DNA of 64,000 bases from Streptobacillus notomytis (GCA_001612575.1 LJRV01000101.1:1-64000); one strand, 5' to 3'; counted from the stretch's first letter, positions 37,582 through 46,803 are shown. Numbers and translations are program-made. The notes: generated by a model from the letters alone, not told the origin.

Positions 37582-39300
37582 TTAAATTCCAAACAATTTA
37601 TCCTCTTGTGATAACTCTACAACAACATTTGCTTTATTCAATAAATTGTCAGGTAACTTGTCTCTCAATATTGAAATTACTAATTGGATATTTTTTTTCA
37701 TAACAAAATCTACAACTTTCGACAATTGATTATCATGCATCAATTCTTTTTTATCATTCAATAAAAAATGTAAACAAGATATTTCTTCTTCATCTGAAAA
37801 CATTATATAAGCCAAGTCAAAACATAAGATTTCTCCTTGCTTTTTACCTGAACTCATATTTGAATTAAATGTACTAAATTTATACACTGGCTTATTGGTA
37901 TTTTTGTTCTTTGTTATATCATATGCAAGAGCATATTTTTCTCCATATAGCTCATATGATACAGAAGAAAAATATTTATTAAATTTCATTATTTGATTTT
38001 TAAGTTTTTCTTGAAAATCAGACGAATATAAATATTTATCAATGTTTTTAAGTTCATCCTCTATTTTTTCTATAACTGAATCTACCTCGTTTATTTGTGA
38101 AATTATATTTTCATATTCACCTTTTAATCTATATTTTTCATTTATTTTAGAAATAATATTTTCTAAATCATTAAAAGAATCACTTTTGGAAATTTTTAAT
38201 GACAATTCTTCTTCATTACTTAACAATGCTTTTAAACTTCTCTTTTCATTTTCAATTCTATCGCTTAAATAAGGTAGATCTTTTGTTATAAATGAGATTT
38301 TTTCCACTATCATTTTATTATGGTACGCAACTAAATCTTCAAATGTTTTCTGCAAATTGGGTATATATTCTTTTGATTCATTATACAACAATCTTAATTG
38401 CTCTAAATCGATTAAAGATACATCTTTTTGCATTTCATTTTCAGCTTCAACAATCATATCCCTTCTTATTTCTAGTTTAGTAATAAGTGAACTTATTCTA
38501 TTTATTTTATATTTTATTTCATTTAATTTATTTAAATCTTCTTCAAAATTTTTATTTATATTCAATAATGATTTTTTATTATTTAACTCAACTATTTCAT
38601 CTTCAATAATAGACAACGCTACTTCATATGAATTTTTTTTCTGTTTTTTTTCAATTCTTTCTTTATATGCATTCTCCTGCTTTATCTTATTAGTAAGTGC
38701 TTGTTTTTTAGCTCCACTATCAAATTCACAACCTAAGAGATATAAATATAGAGTTTCATATTCAACATCAGAAGTATAAGAATCCAATGTTTTTAATGTC
38801 TTATTAATACTATCGTCTTTATATCTAATATTATGAGATATTATTTGCTTAAAAGAAGGTTTTTCATTTTTATGTTTTGGAAAAATTTTTGCTAATAGTT
38901 CATTTTCAAAATCTTTTTTCAATATTGATTCACCATTTATTTTCCTTACAGCATTTTTCCCTAATAAAAAATTACGTTCAATAATTAATTGTTCTTTTTT
39001 CTGTACATTAAATCCATTTGTCAAGGTTAATGTTACCAACACTTCCTGATTTATTAAAAAACTTTTAACCTCTTCATATACTTTATTTTTATTTTCTTCA
39101 TCTGTGTAGATATCCTTTCCTTCTCCTCCCAGACAAAAATAAATTAATTTTAAAACTGTTGTCTTACCAACATTATTACCTGTTGATTTTAAGTCATCTG
39201 TTAAAGGGGTATTATCAATTATTAAATTCATACCTTTATTAAAATTCATCTCTCTAATCGTTTTATATTTAGTAGAAATTTTCAATTTTTCTATAAACAT
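37582..39300 (-). CDS. ABC-three-component system ATPase (DUF2326)
   Basis: A 572-residue SMC/RecN-like ATPase. The N-terminal half-head has the Walker A variant TGNNVGKTTVLKLIYFCLGG near residue 43; a long coiled coil (about 200-420) follows; the C-terminal DUF2326 region has SSGKKQGEILCFDLAYI and a degenerate Walker B, then LHFLLNDKKELMHDNQ and IQLVISILRDKLP. This is the ABC component of predicted ABC-3C defence systems. It overlaps the middle-component gene by 10 bases, in the order effector, middle component, ATPase. It may sense invading nucleic acid and license the effector; this role is predicted for the family, not shown here. Confidence 0.85.
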   Translation of the reverse strand: MFIEKLKISTKYKTIREMNFNKGMNLIIDNTPLTDDLKSTGNNVGKTTVLKLIYFCLGGEGKDIYTDEENKNKVYEEVKSFLINQEVLVTLTLTNGFNVQKKEQLIIERNFLLGKNAVRKINGESILKKDFENELLAKIFPKHKNEKPSFKQIISHNIRYKDDSINKTLKTLDSYTSDVEYETLYLYLLGCEFDSGAKKQALTNKIKQENAYKERIEKKQKKNSYEVALSIIEDEIVELNNKKSLLNINKNFEEDLNKLNEIKYKINRISSLITKLEIRRDMIVEAENEMQKDVSLIDLEQLRLLYNESKEYIPNLQKTFEDLVAYHNKMIVEKISFITKDLPYLSDRIENEKRSLKALLSNEEELSLKISKSDSFNDLENIISKINEKYRLKGEYENIISQINEVDSVIEKIEDELKNIDKYLYSSDFQEKLKNQIMKFNKYFSSVSYELYGEKYALAYDITKNKNTNKPVYKFSTFNSNMSSGKKQGEILCFDLAYIMFSDEEEISCLHFLLNDKKELMHDNQLSKVVDFVMKKNIQLVISILRDKLPDNLLNKANVVVELSQEDKLFGI

Positions 39301-39518
39301 TTTCTTACTACCCCCTCTTCACTTATTTGAACTAATTGTATTAAATACAACCAGTCTAAACTTAATACAAACAAAGAAAATGACATGTCATTTGACTTTT
39401 TTACATTATAATATAATTCTAAAATCTTTTGTTCAGATTTTGTTTCAAGCTCTTTTAAAATAACAGAACCATTATAATAAATACTAAGTTCGGGACGAAT
39501 ATTATCTGGCAATAACAT
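39291..39518 (-). CDS. ABC-three-component system middle component (MC6-like)
   Basis: A 75-residue protein starting MLLPDNIRPELSIYYNGSVIL and containing LSLDWLYLIQLVQISEEGVVRKCL, the pattern of ABC-3C middle components (type 6), thought to bridge ATPase and effector. I start at ATG 39518 because GGAGGG lies 8 bases upstream; a longer frame to 39566 has no such site. It overlaps the effector gene by 17 bases and the ATPase gene by 10. Confidence 0.8.
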   Translation of the reverse strand: MLLPDNIRPELSIYYNGSVILKELETKSEQKILELYYNVKKSNDMSFSLFVLSLDWLYLIQLVQISEEGVVRKCL

Positions 39519-40479
39519 GATTATATCCCTCCGGATTCTTAAATATTTTACACCTAATAAAAGCATCTACAACCAGTATATCTACACACATTTGTAATTC
39601 TTCAAATGGAATTTCTCTATAATTACTACTTTCATTTACGATTTCTATAACACAATTAACTATTTCATAAAAAATATCTGTAGGCGTATTATTTGATCTA
39701 TTTAATTTTATATACTGTCTTCTAATTTCTTGTAATACAGAGAAGCTTTTATTTTTACCTTCTTTATCAAACTCACTATATATTTCATCAAGCTTATGAT
39801 AAAATATTTTATAATCATCAATTATATCTTTAACATCTCCTAAATCATTAAAAGAAATCTTATCATCTATAGCAAAAGAATTAATTTCTGGAGAAGCATC
39901 CTTAAAATCAAGTGTTTTTCCTGCTAAAATATTAATAATTTTAGATAAATTTGACTCAATTTTAACTAAATCAACTTCATCCCCTAATTCATCTTTTATT
40001 AAAACATATAACCTTCTTTGATTTTCAACTGTTTGGTTTAAAATTTCTCCTAAAAGTAGATTAACATCCCATATATCCCGTTTTGGATCAAATTTAATAC
40101 TATGTGGATTTTTAAAAGTTTTGTTTTTTAAAGAAGTATCTGCATTCTTAGAAATAGACATAAACTTGTAGCTATAATCTTTATATTTAATATACACATC
40201 CTTACTTAGTGAACTTTCAATTTTTTCTTTTGTACAAGTTGAAGAAACTTGTACAACAACTTTGTTTTTAGAATCTATTAAATCTATACCCTCTATATTT
40301 TGATATGATAAATTCAAATTTTTTAATTCTAAATCAAAAATAATATTACATAAACTGGCGAAAAGATTCTCAGAATGGATATTAAATTCCAAAAGGTTTA
40401 GTTTATTTCGTGATTCTATTCTATGTGCTAAATCATTTAATTTATTTTCTATATAATCAAAATAAGTTTTCCTATTCAC
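39502..40479 (-). CDS. ABC-three-component effector with SMEK domain
   Basis: A 325-residue protein. The N-terminal 110 residues fit the SMEK domain: YFDYIENKLNDLAHRIESRNKLNLLEFNIHSE (written in parts) and then IEGIDLIDSKNKVVVQVSSTCTKEKI, where the D and QVSS positions mirror a restriction-endonuclease-like core. The rest, including NNTPTDIFYEIVNCVIEI near the end, is the ABC-3C C-terminal domain that contacts the middle component. First gene of the three-gene operon. The SMEK domain is the likely effector; nuclease activity is a guess. Confidence 0.75.
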   Translation of the reverse strand: MNRKTYFDYIENKLNDLAHRIESRNKLNLLEFNIHSENLFASLCNIIFDLELKNLNLSYQNIEGIDLIDSKNKVVVQVSSTCTKEKIESSLSKDVYIKYKDYSYKFMSISKNADTSLKNKTFKNPHSIKFDPKRDIWDVNLLLGEILNQTVENQRRLYVLIKDELGDEVDLVKIESNLSKIINILAGKTLDFKDASPEINSFAIDDKISFNDLGDVKDIIDDYKIFYHKLDEIYSEFDKEGKNKSFSVLQEIRRQYIKLNRSNNTPTDIFYEIVNCVIEIVNESSNYREIPFEELQMCVDILVVDAFIRCKIFKNPEGYNHVIAR

Positions 40480-41458
40480 TTAACACCACTCCTTTCTTAC
40501 TATTTATTCTTTGAATAATAAATATGGTTATACCTCCAAAGCATCTTCTATTTTTTGTACATTATCCAAGACTATACTTTTTTTTACAATCTAATGTAAT
40601 AATACATGTTCCATGCAAGCCAGATTTTATGTAAAATCTTCTTATAATATCTATCATACAGTACCCCTTACCTCCCCATTATTTTATCATTCTTGAATAC
40701 AATTAGTCAACATACAATAAGTACACCTCTTAGTATCAGTAATAACATTTACAAACTATCTAGACTGTTTTTTCTATAACTTCATTGATCCAGTCTAAAA
40801 CAAGCTCTCCATTTGATACTACTTCTTTTAACTTATTTACATTAAGTTTATGTTCTGAAGTATTATTTACATTTATTTTATTTTCTATAATTAAAATTTA
40901 TCTGATCAATACTTTGTTTTTGAACATAAATAACCCTTTTTATTTATTATACCCCCTTTTTTCTCTTTAGGCGATACGTTTTTATTTATTTTAATATTTA
41001 TTTTCTTTTCAATTTTATTTACTGCTTTTTTCTTTTATAACCAAAATGCAACAATTACAAATAAAAGTATCAATAATAAAAAACATTGTTAATCATGAAG
41101 AGAAAAATATTCATTGGAGTATAAAAGATTTAAGAGATGCAATAAATAGATTAAAATATTAGTGTATCCAACAAAAAAATCAAGAAATATTGGGCAATAG
41201 TTAGAAGATATCAAAAAATTATAATAAATAAAAAATCTGCAAAAACCTTATTTACAGGTTTGCAGACACATATACAATATTTATTAAAATCTTTTGAATC
41301 ATGGTGCCCACACTAAAACTATAACCATTTCTCAAGACTTAACCAAAATTTTTGTAGCCAATTTGTTGCCAATCAATTTACTACTTTTTTTTACAATTTT
41401 TGTCATTTTTTTATATATTTTTAATTTTAACATATAGAATATATAAAATCAACTAACT

Positions 41459-41480
41459 TTCACTCTATAGATAGAGTGAA
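41459..41480. repeat. Island palindrome P1
   Basis: TTCACTCTAT-AG-ATAGAGTGAA, shortened spacer. It lies downstream of topB and 50 bases from P2, outside any gene. Confidence 0.85.
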
Positions 41481-41530
41481 TTTTTATTTAGTATAAAAAT
41501 ACTCTCAAAATAATATAAATACATCATTTC

Positions 41531-41559
41531 TTTCACTCTATACAATGTATAGAGTGAAA
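41531..41559. repeat. Island palindrome P2
   Basis: Two 14-base arms (TTTCACTCTATACA and its complement) around one base. It begins directly after the topB stop codon (VK-TAA), in the same arrangement as P7 after the OmpA-domain gene. Confidence 0.9.
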
Positions 41560-41560
41560 A

Positions 41561-43552
41561 TTATTTAACTAAATTCAAATATTTTCCATTTAATTTTAAT
41601 TTCAATTCTTGATCATATTCTTTACCTTTGTACTTAAGTTTAAATTTAACAGCTCTTCCTAAAAATAATTTTTCAGCAATTGATTTTGTAACCTTTACTT
41701 CATTATCAAAATATTTCATTTTTTCAAATAAAAATCTTTCTTCGCCTTCAAATATCCCTTTATACATCATTCCATTTTTACTTTTTATTTCAATTACTTC
41801 TCCTGGTTTAATTTTTTCAAATCTTGATCTTTCAATATGTTTTGTTCTTTCTACAATTTCTTTAAGCTCATTTTCAACTTGATTTAATAATTCTGACATT
41901 GTAATTTCATTTTTATATATTTTCTTTTGTAACTTTGAAAATTCAACAGACTTTTCCTTAAATACATTAATATCATATTCAATTAATTTATCTATTAAAA
42001 ATATACCTAATTCAGTAATATTAAATATACCCTTATCTAATGTTAAATATCCTATCTTAACACATTTATCAATAATGCTCGTTCTAGTTGCTTCAGTTCC
42101 TATTTCAATTCCATCAAAAATATCCTGGTATTTTTCTTCTTCAGATTCATATTTTTCTTTTTTAAATGGATTTTTTAAAAATTTTGACAACTCTCCTTCA
42201 TTTACTTTTGTAGGTGGTTTTGTTTCTTTTTCTACATCTTTAAAATCAATATTAAATTCATCATTTAAATTTAAATTAGGTAATTTATCTTTAAATTCTT
42301 TAGGTTCATATTTCATAAATCCTAATTGCTTTATTACAGAACCTTTTAGTTTAAATTCTTCATCATTTACTTTAATTATCATTATTGTTTCTGAAATAAT
42401 GCAATCTTCTTTAGTAAAATTAGATAAAAATCTATTATATACTGTATTGTAAACTTTATTTTGTCCTTCAGATAATTCTCCTGGTATTTTTGTTGTAATT
42501 GTAATAGCACTATGTGATTCAATTTTACTATCATCAAATATCTTTTTACTATCTTTAAATTCAAGATTTTCATTATTTAAAACATTTAAAATTTCTTTTA
42601 CTTTATTTTTCTCATTTTCACTTAAATATTCTGTATTAGTTCTTGGATAAGTTAAATATCCTTTCTCATATAATTCTTGGATAATCTTTAAACTTTCTGG
42701 AAAACTTATTTTATATTTCTTACTTAATTCACTTTGTAATTCAGATAAAGAAAATAATTTTTTAGGCTGTATTTTTACATCTTTATTTTCAATACTAATT
42801 ACTTTAGCTTTATACTTATTTAATTCTTTAGAATAATTAATAGCTTCATCTATATTCTTATATTTATTTTTTGAAATAAGTTTTACTGTATTATCATTTT
42901 CTACACTATAATATTTTTCTACAACAAAATTTTCAATTTCTTTATTTCTATCATAGATATATTTAACTATTGGCACTAATACTCTACCAGTATTCATAAG
43001 TTTTCCTGATAGATTAGTTAAAAGTATAGTTAAATTATGTCCTAATAAATAATCCATGTATGCTCTAGCATATCCTTCTTGCTGAAGATTATAATAATTG
43101 CTATTGTCTTTTAAATTTTGTAATTCTTTTCTTATTGTTTCTTCAGTTTGTTCTGGTAACCATAATCTCTTTATAGGAACTTTATTAATATTAAATTGTA
43201 ATAATGAATCAACTATTATTTGTCCTTCTCTATCAGCATCTCCACTATTAATTATTAAATCTGCATTTTTCATTAATTCTTTAATTATTCTAAATTGTTT
43301 TTTTACTCCAGGATCATCTTTAACTTCATATATAAATTTCCTTGGTATAAATGGTAATTTATATTCATTCCATTTTTTAGTAATATTTTCTTCATAATTT
43401 TTTGGTTGTTTTAATTCTAATAAATGTCCTATGCAATTTGTTACTACAAAATCATTCTTACATTCAATATATCCATCTTTTTTATTTATTATTCCTATTG
43501 CATTTGCAATATTTCTTGCTAAACTAGCCTTTTCTGCTATTATTAACTTCAT
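41561..43552 (-). CDS. topB: DNA topoisomerase III (type IA)
   Basis: A 663-residue type IA topoisomerase of the TopB kind that decatenates or relaxes single-stranded regions, common on conjugative elements. The TOPRIM domain starts MKLIIAEKASLARNIANAIG and includes NSGDADREGQIIVDSL; the catalytic tyrosine is in GYLTYPRTNTEYLSENEK near residue 298; EIGTEATRTSIIDKC follows. There are no C-terminal zinc fingers, as in TopB. The gene lies at the downstream end of the tail-bearing effector array and is flanked by palindromes on both sides (P2 after, P3 before). A chromosomal homologue probably exists elsewhere. Confidence 0.93.
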   Translation of the reverse strand: MKLIIAEKASLARNIANAIGIINKKDGYIECKNDFVVTNCIGHLLELKQPKNYEENITKKWNEYKLPFIPRKFIYEVKDDPGVKKQFRIIKELMKNADLIINSGDADREGQIIVDSLLQFNINKVPIKRLWLPEQTEETIRKELQNLKDNSNYYNLQQEGYARAYMDYLLGHNLTILLTNLSGKLMNTGRVLVPIVKYIYDRNKEIENFVVEKYYSVENDNTVKLISKNKYKNIDEAINYSKELNKYKAKVISIENKDVKIQPKKLFSLSELQSELSKKYKISFPESLKIIQELYEKGYLTYPRTNTEYLSENEKNKVKEILNVLNNENLEFKDSKKIFDDSKIESHSAITITTKIPGELSEGQNKVYNTVYNRFLSNFTKEDCIISETIMIIKVNDEEFKLKGSVIKQLGFMKYEPKEFKDKLPNLNLNDEFNIDFKDVEKETKPPTKVNEGELSKFLKNPFKKEKYESEEEKYQDIFDGIEIGTEATRTSIIDKCVKIGYLTLDKGIFNITELGIFLIDKLIEYDINVFKEKSVEFSKLQKKIYKNEITMSELLNQVENELKEIVERTKHIERSRFEKIKPGEVIEIKSKNGMMYKGIFEGEERFLFEKMKYFDNEVKVTKSIAEKLFLGRAVKFKLKYKGKEYDQELKLKLNGKYLNLVK

Positions 43553-43566
43553 TTTTACTCACTTTC

Positions 43567-43593
43567 TTTCACTCTATGTTAAATATAGAGTGA
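43567..43593. repeat. Island palindrome P3
   Basis: TTTCACTCTAT, spacer GTTAA, ATATAGAGTGAG. It lies 15 bases upstream of the topB start codon and just left of the promoter of the divergent TM2 gene, so it could influence both. Its sequence is nearly the same as P9, the other copy found just before a start codon. Confidence 0.85.
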
Positions 43594-43606
43594 GCATTAA
43601 ATTTGT

Positions 43607-43635
43607 TTGCTTTTTATTAAAATTAATATTATAAT
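43607..43635 (+). promoter_or_regulatory. Promoter of the TM2-domain gene
   Basis: TTGCTT (43607-43612), 17 bases, TATAAT (43630-43635), 29 bases before the start codon. It belongs to the only rightward gene in this part of the island. Confidence 0.65.
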
Positions 43636-43664
43636 GATATCAAAATAATTTAGGAGGTATTTTT

Positions 43665-43916
43665 ATGAAAAATATTGGTTATAGTAAACTTGCTTATTGT
43701 CTTTTAGCTTTCTTTTTTGGTTATTTAGGAATTCATAGTTTTTATGCTTCTAAACCTATTCAAGGAGTATTATTTATCATATTTTCACTAATTAATTATG
43801 TATTATTATTTATATTAATTGGTTATTTCTTATTTATGATTGAATCATTAATAATTCTAATTCAAATATTTATAGCAATAGGTAAACCAACTAATGAATA
43901 TGGAAATATAAATTAA
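43665..43916 (+). CDS. TM2-domain membrane protein
   Basis: An 83-residue protein with two or three hydrophobic helices. It carries the TM2 pattern: YSKLAYCLLAFFFGYLGIHSFYASK (a charged turn after the Gly-rich helix), then GVLFIIFSLINYVLLFILIGYF. TM2 proteins are small inner-membrane proteins of unknown role. It runs opposite to all its neighbours, with its own promoter, an AGGAGG site and its own terminator. Confidence 0.75.
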   Translation: MKNIGYSKLAYCLLAFFFGYLGIHSFYASKPIQGVLFIIFSLINYVLLFILIGYFLFMIESLIILIQIFIAIGKPTNEYGNIN

Positions 43917-43923
43917 AAATAAC

Positions 43924-43947
43924 ACCACTATAATATAGTGGTATTTT
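43924..43947 (+). terminator. Intrinsic terminator of the TM2 gene
   Basis: ACCACTAT (43924-43931), a 3-base loop, ATAGTGGT (43935-43942), then ATTTTTT. Confidence 0.8.
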
Positions 43948-43975
43948 TTATGTATTACTAATATTTACTATATTT

Positions 43976-44006
43976 TTTTCACTCTATAGAATCTATAGAG
44001 TGAAAA
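43976..44006. repeat. Island palindrome P4
   Basis: Two 15-base arms (TTTTCACTCTATAGA and its complement) around one base. It lies one base beyond the stop codon of the 128-residue tail-bearing gene and is followed on the minus strand by the conserved flank AAATATAGTAAATA. Confidence 0.9.
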
Positions 44007-44007
44007 T

Positions 44008-44394
44008 TTATCTTTCAAAATCTTTGTCATTATATATATTTTTATTCCACTTAAAATTTTCTTCATAATACTTTCCATTTAATAAATTTTCATTTAATTT
44101 TTCTATTTTCCAATCACTACCAAAATATTCAAATTGAATTTCATTAAATTTATCGACTTTTTGAATACAATAATAAAATTCATTTTCTAAATCAGAATAA
44201 TTAAAATCATCATACTTAAAATACATTGAATCTATTGTTGATTTTAATTCATCTACAAATTCATTATTATATACTTCTCCAAATTTATCCTCAATTCTCT
44301 CTAATAAAAATTCAACACTTCTATATAAATTTTCATCATTAAATTCAATGCCATTAATCATTCCACAAAATTTACTTATTATCTTTGATTCCAT
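44008..44394 (-). CDS. Tail-bearing protein, N-terminal domain paralogue
   Basis: A 128-residue acidic cytoplasmic protein without signal peptide. Residues 1-100 are a paralogue of the start of the next gene upstream (NGIEFNDENLY, FGEVYNNEFVDELK, FGSDWKIEKLNENLL against NGVEFDDENLY, FGEVYNNEFIEELK, FGNDWKIEDLNQNIL). In place of the DUF4116 repeats found there it ends with WNKNIYNDKDFER, a variant of the shared C-terminal tail. Function unknown; secretion by the local VirB system is inferred from the tail. Confidence 0.75.
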   Translation of the reverse strand: MESKIISKFCGMINGIEFNDENLYRSVEFLLERIEDKFGEVYNNEFVDELKSTIDSMYFKYDDFNYSDLENEFYYCIQKVDKFNEIQFEYFGSDWKIEKLNENLLNGKYYEENFKWNKNIYNDKDFER

Positions 44395-44430
44395 AATAAT
44401 CGCTCCTATATATAATATTTACTATGTTTT

Positions 44431-44459
44431 TTTCACTATATACAATGTATAGAGTGAAA
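44431..44459. repeat. Island palindrome P5
   Basis: TTTCACTATATACA...TGTATAGAGTGAAA; one arm carries a single change (C to A). It is 20 bases beyond the stop of the DUF4116 gene and about 37 bases before the next start. Confidence 0.88.
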
Positions 44460-44479
44460 ATTATCTTTATAATTAATTT

Positions 44480-45256
44480 TCATTTTTTTTTAATTAAAAT
44501 AAACTTTTTAATTTCTTTATCTTTTTTCAATTCTTTGCTTACATATTTTAAAGCCGTTTTATTTTCCATCACTACCTTTAAAATAAATTCTTTATCATTT
44601 TTTAACTCTTTACTAGCCCATTTTAAAGCATTTCCATTTTGTTTAATAGCTTCCATTACGATTTCTCTATCATTTTGTAGCTTTTCACTCACATATTTTA
44701 AAGCCCATCCATTTTCCTTAACAGCCGTTAAAACGATTTCTTTATCATCTTGTAACTCTTTACTAGCATATTCCAAAGCTAATCCATTTTGTCTAACTGC
44801 TATTAATACAACTTCTTTATCCTTTTTAAATTCAAGTGGTACAAATCGTAAAACTAGACCATTAATAAATATAGCTTTCATCACAGCTTCTTTAATATTT
44901 TTTTTATAAAAATTTATTTTTTCTTTGTAATACATTTCACTTAATATATTTTGATTTAAATCTTCTATTTTCCAATCATTTCCAAAATAATTAAATTTAA
45001 TTTCATTAAATGTATTTGCATCTTTAATACAACGAGAAAATTCATTTTTTAAATCTGCATAACTAAATTCTTCATATTTCAAATACATTGTTTCAATAGT
45101 TAATTTTAATTCCTCGATAAATTCATTATTATATACTTCCCCAAATTTACCTTCAATTAGTAATAATAAAAAAACAACACTGTTATACAAATTTTCATCA
45201 TCAAATTCAACTCCATTAATTTTACCATCAAACATTTTCATCATACTTGTTTTCAT
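44480..45256 (-). CDS. DUF4116-repeat protein
   Basis: A 258-residue protein. The N-terminal 110 residues pair with the gene just downstream. From about residue 120 there are five or so DUF4116 repeats of the form EIVLxAVKQNGxALxYASKELxxDK (for example DDKEIVLTAVKENGWALKYV). It ends in ILIKKK at a TGA. Beyond that stop the DNA still carries the AAAGATAA tail-end and palindrome found after other genes, so the C-terminal tail seems to have been lost by a small deletion or frameshift. DUF4116 repeats are helical and of unknown role. Confidence 0.75.
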   Translation of the reverse strand: MKTSMMKMFDGKINGVEFDDENLYNSVVFLLLLIEGKFGEVYNNEFIEELKLTIETMYLKYEEFSYADLKNEFSRCIKDANTFNEIKFNYFGNDWKIEDLNQNILSEMYYKEKINFYKKNIKEAVMKAIFINGLVLRFVPLEFKKDKEVVLIAVRQNGLALEYASKELQDDKEIVLTAVKENGWALKYVSEKLQNDREIVMEAIKQNGNALKWASKELKNDKEFILKVVMENKTALKYVSKELKKDKEIKKFILIKKK

Positions 45257-45270
45257 ATTTTATCACTTTC

Positions 45271-46203
45271 TTACATCTCTAATTCATTCACTATACTTCT
45301 ATTTTTTATCCAAACATTTTCATTTTCTTTTGTCTTTAATTTTTGTAAATCATCATTCCAATCTTTTGCTATAGATTTCTCTCTATAAAAATTTATATCC
45401 TGGTATTTTGCTTCTAATTTTTTAAAAAAATTATCTCCAGCTACATCATTATCTGTACAAACATATACATTTTTAATATCTTCTATATAATTTTCAAAAA
45501 TATCTTCTCTTAAACCAGACAAAGTTAGAAATCTAACATTCTCATCTTTCCACTTATCATTTATTTCTTTTTGAAATAACTGTATGTATGATAACATATC
45601 AATAGTTCCTTCAAATACATACAGATTATTAACTTTAGGATTTTTATTTATATCTCTTCTAGTTATATTAAATCCTTTTGATTCTGATGTATTTCTTCTG
45701 TATTTTATGTTACCCGTCCCAATTATTTCTTCACCTACAGCTTTTTCATTTTTATCTTTTATAACAAATATTATATTTTCTTTATAATCCATATATAGTA
45801 ATTTATTATAATATAATGAATCTATAAATTCAGGATTTATTCCTCTTTTTTCACACAAATATTCTTTTATATCATCTAATTTATTTTTCTTTTCATATAT
45901 CTTATATTTAATTTTCTCTTTATCAACCTTAGTCTTACTTGGAATAAAGTCTCCATATTCAACTGCATCTAAAAAAGATTGTGTTGTCTTCCATATTTCT
46001 TTATTATTAAGTCCATAAAGTTCCTTTAATAAAGAAAAATAATTTCCACCTATACCTTTTGAGTTCCAAAAAAATTTGTTACCTGAAATTATTAATGAAT
46101 CGTGTTCTCTTAATTTAAAATGGTTTTTTCCGTGAAGAATTATATCTTCACCTAAATATTCTAATAGATCTTTTAAATTGATATTACTTCTATCAGTATT
46201 CAT
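45271..46203 (-). CDS. TOPRIM primase-like protein (DUF3991 type)
   Basis: A cytoplasmic protein of about 310 residues. An N-terminal region binds the DNA/primer (INLKDLLEYLG, HFKLREHDSLIISGNKFFW, GIGGNYFSLLKELYG). From about residue 195 a TOPRIM fold follows: NLYVFEGTIDMLSYIQLF, with the Glu, and YVCTDNDVAGDNFFKKL, with the DxD. This is the DUF3991-TOPRIM form found on plasmids and conjugative elements, related to primases but without the zinc finger. I prefer the ATG at 46203; a GTG at 46209 is possible. It follows the NlpC/P60 gene with no gap. Confidence 0.8.
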   Translation of the reverse strand: MNTDRSNINLKDLLEYLGEDIILHGKNHFKLREHDSLIISGNKFFWNSKGIGGNYFSLLKELYGLNNKEIWKTTQSFLDAVEYGDFIPSKTKVDKEKIKYKIYEKKNKLDDIKEYLCEKRGINPEFIDSLYYNKLLYMDYKENIIFVIKDKNEKAVGEEIIGTGNIKYRRNTSESKGFNITRRDINKNPKVNNLYVFEGTIDMLSYIQLFQKEINDKWKDENVRFLTLSGLREDIFENYIEDIKNVYVCTDNDVAGDNFFKKLEAKYQDINFYREKSIAKDWNDDLQKLKTKENENVWIKNRSIVNELEM

Positions 46204-46209
46204 TTCCAC

Positions 46210-46737
46210 TTATATCCACAACCTTGTTCCAAATACAGCCTTTTCTCTATAATATCCACTTAATTTACTTACTATAGTTTTTTTAGCTTTACTTGATGCA
46301 TGTATAAATTCATTATTTCCTATATATATTCCAACATGACTTACATAATCTCCTAATGTATGAAAAAATATTAAATCTCCTATTTCAAGTTCGTTTAAAG
46401 AAATCTTTTTACCAATTTCTGATTGATTTTTACTAACTCTAGGTAAATTAATATTTATTTCTTTATATAAAGCTTTAACAAAAGATGAACAATCAAAATT
46501 ATTATAATCTCCAACTTTTGCACCCCACAGATATTTTTTACCCATTAATTCTTTAGCTTTCTTTAGAATTAGTATTTTCTTTTTATTTTTTTCAAATCTT
46601 TTTTTCTTTTTTATTTCTATTTTTTCTTTAACTACTAAACTTTTTTTAAGTTTAAAATTATTATTTCTATTTACAAAATTAATTCCATTAGAAAATGATA
46701 TATATGTTAGTAAAATAAATATAAATATTTTTTTCAT
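46210..46737 (-). CDS. NlpC/P60 peptidoglycan hydrolase, exported
   Basis: A 175-residue protein with an N-terminal signal peptide (KKIFIFILLTYISFSNG), a very basic linker, and an NlpC/P60 domain: catalytic Cys in FDCSSFVKALY, His in VSHVGIYIGNNEFIHAS. In a VirB-type island it probably opens the cell wall for the secretion channel, the role VirB1-like transglycosylases play in other systems. It overlaps no other gene and is preceded by palindrome P6. Confidence 0.85.
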   Translation of the reverse strand: MKKIFIFILLTYISFSNGINFVNRNNNFKLKKSLVVKEKIEIKKKKRFEKNKKKILILKKAKELMGKKYLWGAKVGDYNNFDCSSFVKALYKEININLPRVSKNQSEIGKKISLNELEIGDLIFFHTLGDYVSHVGIYIGNNEFIHASSKAKKTIVSKLSGYYREKAVFGTRLWI

Positions 46738-46772
46738 AAAAACTCCTTAATATATCGTATTTACTATATTTC

Positions 46773-46801
46773 TTTCACTCTATACTTTATATAGAGTGAA
46801 A
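46773..46801. repeat. Island palindrome P6
   Basis: TTTCACTCTATA, a CTT spacer and TATATAGAGTGAAA. It lies between the stop codon of a tail-bearing DUF4116 gene and the start of the NlpC/P60 gene, with the conserved minus-strand flank AAATATAGTAAATA. Confidence 0.9.
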
Positions 46802-46803
46802 AT

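Larger units (their letters stand above)
40480..41560. other. Gene-poor stretch with fragmentary coding remnants
   Basis: No intact gene is visible in about 1.08 kb. On the minus strand I see four things. A 31-codon frame at 40562-40657 has a GGAGG site (IDIIRRFYIKSGLHGTCII) and a shifted continuation. A C-terminal-looking piece, NVNKLKEVVSNGELVLDWIN, lies near 40.76-40.88 kb without a start. A hairpin terminator lies near 41.24-41.27 kb. A 33-codon frame at 41332-41433 ends SSKLIGNKLATKILVKS and resembles the tail of a site-specific integrase. Two copies of the island palindrome close the stretch. It looks like eroded mobile DNA. Confidence 0.45.

Noticed and set aside
41332..41433. Tail of a tyrosine integrase marking an attachment site
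   Set aside because: Only 33 codons with a weak C-terminal resemblance (SKLIGNKLATK); no catalytic residues, no tRNA next to it and no matching direct repeat seen. Kept only as a note in the gene-poor stretch.
44424..44909. A Leu/Ser-rich plus-strand frame opposite the DUF4116 gene
   Set aside because: It is the complement of the DUF4116 repeats, so its regular appearance reflects the repeats; no ribosome site.
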